From Paratrimastix pyriformis (lineage: Eukaryota > Preaxostyla > Paratrimastigidae): a stretch of DNA of 64,000 nt. The position numbers and the translations under genes are program-made. The stretch is taken from NCBI GenBank assembly GCA_027972325.1, contig JAPMOS010000007.1, positions 744,501 through 808,500 on the forward strand, read 5' to 3'. Below, piece by piece: positions 61,301 through 64,000 of this stretch. Within the stretch, counting starts at the first letter, position 1. Each line of letters opens with the position of its first letter. The notes beneath the pieces were generated by a model. It saw only the letters and a list, made by a program, of their open reading frames with translations. It was not told the origin of the DNA and did not search any database.

Positions 61301-62874
61301 ATCCTGAATCAGGCGGGGGGGAGAGCCACCCGGGGAGGGGGGGACAGCAGGATCGGGTGAGGAGGGGAACGGGGGGGGGGGGGGGGGGGGGACAGCGGCG
61401 CGTGGTGGTAAAGTGCCCGGAGAAACGGACGGGGGCGTGAGGGCCTCAATCTTGTAGAGGTAGTTGGCCTCGTACACGTTCTTGTAGGCGGTGTCGAAGG
61501 GCACCAGGTAGCAGAAGTCGGCAATGTCCTTGATGCCCATCAGCCGCTTCTCAAGCTGCTTGTTGGTGAACATCTTGTAGGCCACCGTAAGGGCCAGCCG
61601 CTCCACTTGCAGGCAGGCCTAGGGGGCGGGGGCGGGGGAGGCGGTGAAACCGTGTGATCCGGGGCGTAGAATGCACAAGGGGTGGGGATGGGGTTGCATG
61701 TACGGACGGCATTCCGGTCGGGGGTGACCCGGTGCAGGATGAGCTCGGCGTCGGTGATAATGGTCTGGATGCACTTCTTCTCCTCGCTCTTGACGCGCTC
61801 CTCCGAGAGCCCCGTCAGGAAGGCCGAGACCCGCTCGAAGATGGCCGGCGCGTACCGGGCCAGGAAGCCGGGGGCCATCAGCCCGCAGTACTGCAAGAGG
61901 GGCCGTGTGGAGGCGGGTTGGGACCGACGCGGAGATGGGTGCGAGGGGTGGTGCGAGGGGTGGTGCGAGGGGTGTGTGTGTGTGTGGAGGGGGGGGGGGG
62001 GGGGGGGGGGGACCTTGACAAAGGGCTTGATGAGGAACTTGACATAGCAAGCGGGCGGATTCCACTCCTGGGGCACGGTCATCAGTTTATCAAAGAGGAT
62101 CTGCATGCGGTTGCGCTCGAAGAAACACATGGCCGTCTGCACAAAGTAGCGGCTCACCTCTGCAAGGTCCGCAAGGGGCTATGGACCACCAAAGATGAGG
62201 GGGGGGAGAGAGAGACGGGGGGTGATTCAGACCCTCATGATGCCCCGCAAAGTTGGAAGGTCTACGAGACCCGTGAGGGAGGAACGGGTGGCAGTGCCAC
62301 GGCCATACCGCAGATAGAACCCGGTCTGAGCGCTGTACACGATCAGGCTCATGCATTTGAAAGGAGCCCAGTAAGCACCGTTGAGATAGTGGAACGCGAG
62401 CTCAACGATGTGCGCGTGGAAGGGAACAAGGTGCTCCAGCGTGCGCTCGCTCAGATCCCTGTGAAACCGATGACATGGAGATGGGGATGTGAGAACGGAA
62501 TCCGGGGAGAGAGATGGGGCACGAACGTTCGTTTGTGAATATTGGTGATGAACTTGGGAAGAAAATTTAGGAGGTGTTCCTTTTTGTCCGCGGGGAACTG
62601 CTCCAAAAACTCGGGGGTGGCAATCATAGTTGCTTCGTCGACAATTCGGATCAAATCCCGATCAAGGGTCACTAAACACCACATCCCGAAAAAAATCAAA
62701 GCATGTCGGAGACAATCGAGGAGAAAAAAAGAACTGACATCTCGATTTGCGTTCGAGCTCGGTGACACGCGCAGTGACGTCGTATTCTGCGGGTGTTGGC
62801 ATAGGATGGCTTTCCACTGCCAACCCAGGTGGTGCGGAAGCCACTTGCTGTGGGGATGGGCTTGAATCTGCCAT
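46384..62874 (-). CDS. USP34: Giant USP34-like ubiquitin-specific protease (peptidase C19)
   Basis: A deubiquitinase in a 16.5-kb, intron-rich gene. ATG 62874 (MADSSPSPQQVASAP) opens an alpha-helical N-terminal region (for example VDEATMIATPEFLEQFPA, TILAKSNDVVRFLVKA). The catalytic core: VGLRNLGATCY (about 55510-55560), MQVDVDEFCGKLFDLLEG, the zinc ribbon YFCDKCTKKVDTLRRVC, LPNTLLVHLKRFEFDFDSMR, and the His box HTGTAESGHYYSFIRERQ with WIHFND. Downstream, AACFGGKETVSRWD, NSAYMLVYDRV, HLYEEEYFEWMWKMAEI and CRWFLETLAGQ follow the order seen in USP34, which is why it is preferred over USP9X/USP24. The C-terminal third is more helical repeats, ending CPQCAHATQIEQLLKALL with TAA 46384-46386. The residues just after the catalytic Cys do not match the family. 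Many introns hold satellites and copies of exon edges. RAD6-like E2 is the next gene, probably by chance. Confidence 0.8.
48010..48245. repeat. 16-bp minisatellite (GATGCCGACTGGGGGT) in a USP34 intron
   Basis: About 14 tandem copies, nearly identical, with small changes in the number of Gs. On the coding strand it reads as imperfect ACCCCCAGTCGGCATC units. Homogeneity suggests recent expansion. Confidence 0.9.
54722..54788. repeat. 12-bp minisatellite (CCAGGCAAGCCA) in a USP34 intron
   Basis: Five to six copies of a 12-base unit within a short intron. Reads as Pro-Gly-Lys or Leu-Pro-Gly repeats in false frames. Confidence 0.85.
57370..57535. repeat. (AGGTGTC)n heptamer array in a USP34 intron
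   Basis: About 23 perfect seven-base units followed by a (TG)n stretch. Perfect identity implies young expansion. On the coding strand the unit is GACACCT. Confidence 0.92.
57704..57830. repeat. (AAGGGC)n hexamer array next to a USP34 splice site
   Basis: About 20 hexamers, on the coding strand GCCCTT, ending just before the exon that begins near 57835. In sense it lies 3' of the exon, right after its donor. Confidence 0.9.
59283..59395. repeat. CATCCACAG / CATCCAAG minisatellite in a USP34 intron
   Basis: About twelve 8-10-base units with two sub-types in blocks. Non-coding. Confidence 0.85.
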
Positions 62875-63378
62875 CAATGAGCGATGGTCCGCGCGTGCAG
62901 AAAAATGGCGGATGCGACCCGGGTGTGATGTATACTCGCTTCGTGTGAGCACTTCCTTCCCAAGAGCGATTGTGTTCACGAGACAGTGTTCTCGACTCTG
63001 TCATCGACGTACCACGACACCAAACAAAAATCCACTGATAACAAGAGAATTACCGGACCGACGCAAGCAACCCGCGGTGATGCGCTTGCAAGAGCGGAAA
63101 GGGGGGGAGGGGACTGGCTCATCGAATGAAGATGCGACGAGGCACTCGGCAGACAAAAAAATGAATGTGAAAAATGAAATCGACAGCCGGTCAAGAAGAA
63201 AACTGAAGGCGCTCGCAATACAACAAGTCAGGGCGGGGGGCAGAACAAAACGAGGACACGCAACCATACGCGCAGTCCCGAGGAAAATCAACGGAAAAGA
63301 TCGAAGAAGGGGAGGATCAACCGAAGAGGGGGAGGAGGAAACCCTTTCGGGGGCGCGAGACTGGCCCCGGGGGTGCCG
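62875..63378. other. Intergenic region upstream of the USP34-like gene
   Basis: About 500 bases between the USP34-like start and the stop of the next minus-strand gene. It is less repetitive and more A-rich on the plus strand (63160-63320). No domain or RNA gene was recognised; it should hold the USP34-like promoter. Confidence 0.4.
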
Positions 63379-64000
63379 TTACTCGGTCTCCTTCCCCCCG
63401 CGCAGCACCACCACGTGACAAGGCACCGACACGCCAATCATGGGAGCATACAGAGTCAGGGGCATGGCCTGGGGCCCGATGGCCTCGGCTGCGGCGGCGT
63501 TGGTAATGAGCATAGGCGGCAGAGGCAGGGGTGTCGGGGGCAGTGGGGGGCTCGGGGGCCCTCCGATCGCGGTCGTGCTGGTGGTGGCACTGGTGCCGGG
63601 GGTTGGCGACTCGCCCGACTCGGAGAAGGCGATGGTGCGCAGCTGGGCCGCCATGTCGGGGGGCAGAAGACCCGACGTCAGCCGGCTCGCGTACTGGACA
63701 GACCCACAGGAGAAGAAAATGATGATTGGATGATGATTGGATGATGATTGGATGATGATTGGATGATGATTGGATGATGATTGGGTGATGATTGGGTGAT
63801 GATTGGATGCTGATGCTGATGATGATGATGAATGATGATGATGACGATGATGATGATGACTGCCATGGGGAGGTATCCTTTCACGGACCGCAGCAAGGGA
63901 CCTGCCCGCGGTGAGGATGGGCCCCGCCAGGCCGGTCATGTACCACTCGCACACCACCCCCGCCACCAGCAGCTCGACCGGCCCCTCCGGGGCCTGGGGC
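63379..64000 (-). CDS. C-terminal part of an unrecognised gene (runs off right edge)
   Basis: Two possible exons. The right-hand one (about 63905-64000) reads PEGPVELLVAGVVCEWYMTG then LAGPILTAG. An intron with GAT-type repeats (63716-63860) follows. The left-hand exon reads YASRLTSGLLPPDMAAQLRT, IAFSESGES, a Thr/Pro-rich stretch, then PLTLYAPMIGVSVPCHVVVL and GGKETE, stop at 63379. The two exons are in the same frame, but a simple GT-AG join does not keep phase, so the model is provisional. No family recognised. Confidence 0.4.
   Translation of the reverse strand, partial: PQAPEGPVELLVAGVVCEWYMTGLAGPILTAGRSLAAVRERIPPHGSHHHHRHHHHSSSSSASASNHHPIITQSSSNHHPIIIQSSSNHHPIIIFFSCGSVQYASRLTSGLLPPDMAAQLRTIAFSESGESPTPGTSATTSTTAIGGPPSPPLPPTPLPLPPMLITNAAAAEAIGPQAMPLTLYAPMIGVSVPCHVVVLRGGKETE
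63716..63860. repeat. (GATGATTG)-type repeat
   Basis: About eight GATGATTG units then GAT triplets, in the presumed intron of the right-edge gene. Confidence 0.88.

Noticed and set aside
63001-63291. Minus-strand 96-residue hydrophobic open frame
   Set aside because: Lies in the gap upstream of the USP34-like gene with no domain, splice context or homologue recognised; likely chance.

Overview
This window is nuclear DNA from a GC-rich, intron-dense unicellular eukaryote. All genes are of eukaryotic type, most are broken by many short GT-AG introns (often about 45 to 100 bases), and introns and gene gaps are full of microsatellites, minisatellites and long G/C homopolymers. No bacterial operon, transposon, virus-like element or CRISPR array was seen. 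UAA, UAG and UGA all end genes, so the code looks standard. I cannot name the species. The mix (UVE1-type endonuclease, SLC19 carrier, COMMD4, CAMKMT, two saposin/granulin-like proteins) suggests a free-living protist rather than a fungus, plant or animal.

Layout, left to right. 1-9394 (-): the N-terminal half of GCN1, running off the left edge. 9467-11510 (+): PSME3IP1/NIP30-like protein with an Arg-Ser tail. 11680-12464 (+) and 14680-15194 (-): an inverted pair of secreted saposin-B plus granulin-like paralogues, flanking a putative mRNA-export adaptor (-). 15467-19055 (-): a SIZ/PIAS SUMO ligase. 19291-20100 (-): guanylate kinase. 20369-22041 (-): CaCA cation/Ca2+ exchanger. 22105-23141 (-): calmodulin-lysine methyltransferase. 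23288-24291 (+): COMMD4. 24460 to about 27073 (+): 3-beta-HSD-type reductase. About 28369-33510 (-): F-box/LRR protein with a tRNA inside one intron. 33516-35837 (+): UV-damage endonuclease UVE1. 36099-37025 (+): Golgi SNARE GOSR1. 37315-38663 (-): ER SNARE SEC20. About 38690-42870 (+): replication factor MCM10 with tRNA-His inside an intron. 43103-45348 (+): SLC19 vitamin transporter. 45458-46033 (-): RAD6-like E2. 46384-62874 (-): a giant USP34-like deubiquitinase. 63379 to the right edge (-): the end of an unrecognised gene.

The genes are housekeeping genes from many pathways: translation control, SUMO/ubiquitin, nucleotide synthesis, Ca2+ signalling, membrane traffic, DNA repair and replication. 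They do not form one functional cluster. Several neighbours are divergent and share very short promoters (72 bp between GCN1 and NIP30, 146 bp between CAMKMT and COMMD4).

The most unusual signal is structural. In the F-box/LRR and USP34 genes, introns repeatedly contain degenerate tandem copies of the neighbouring exon edge, including its splice site. Introns also show strong sense-strand C-tract bias, and two tRNA genes sit in introns of protein genes, one with an ambiguous, oversized anticodon loop. Exon borders given here were read by eye from splice signals and reading frame and are approximate unless a start or stop codon is named.
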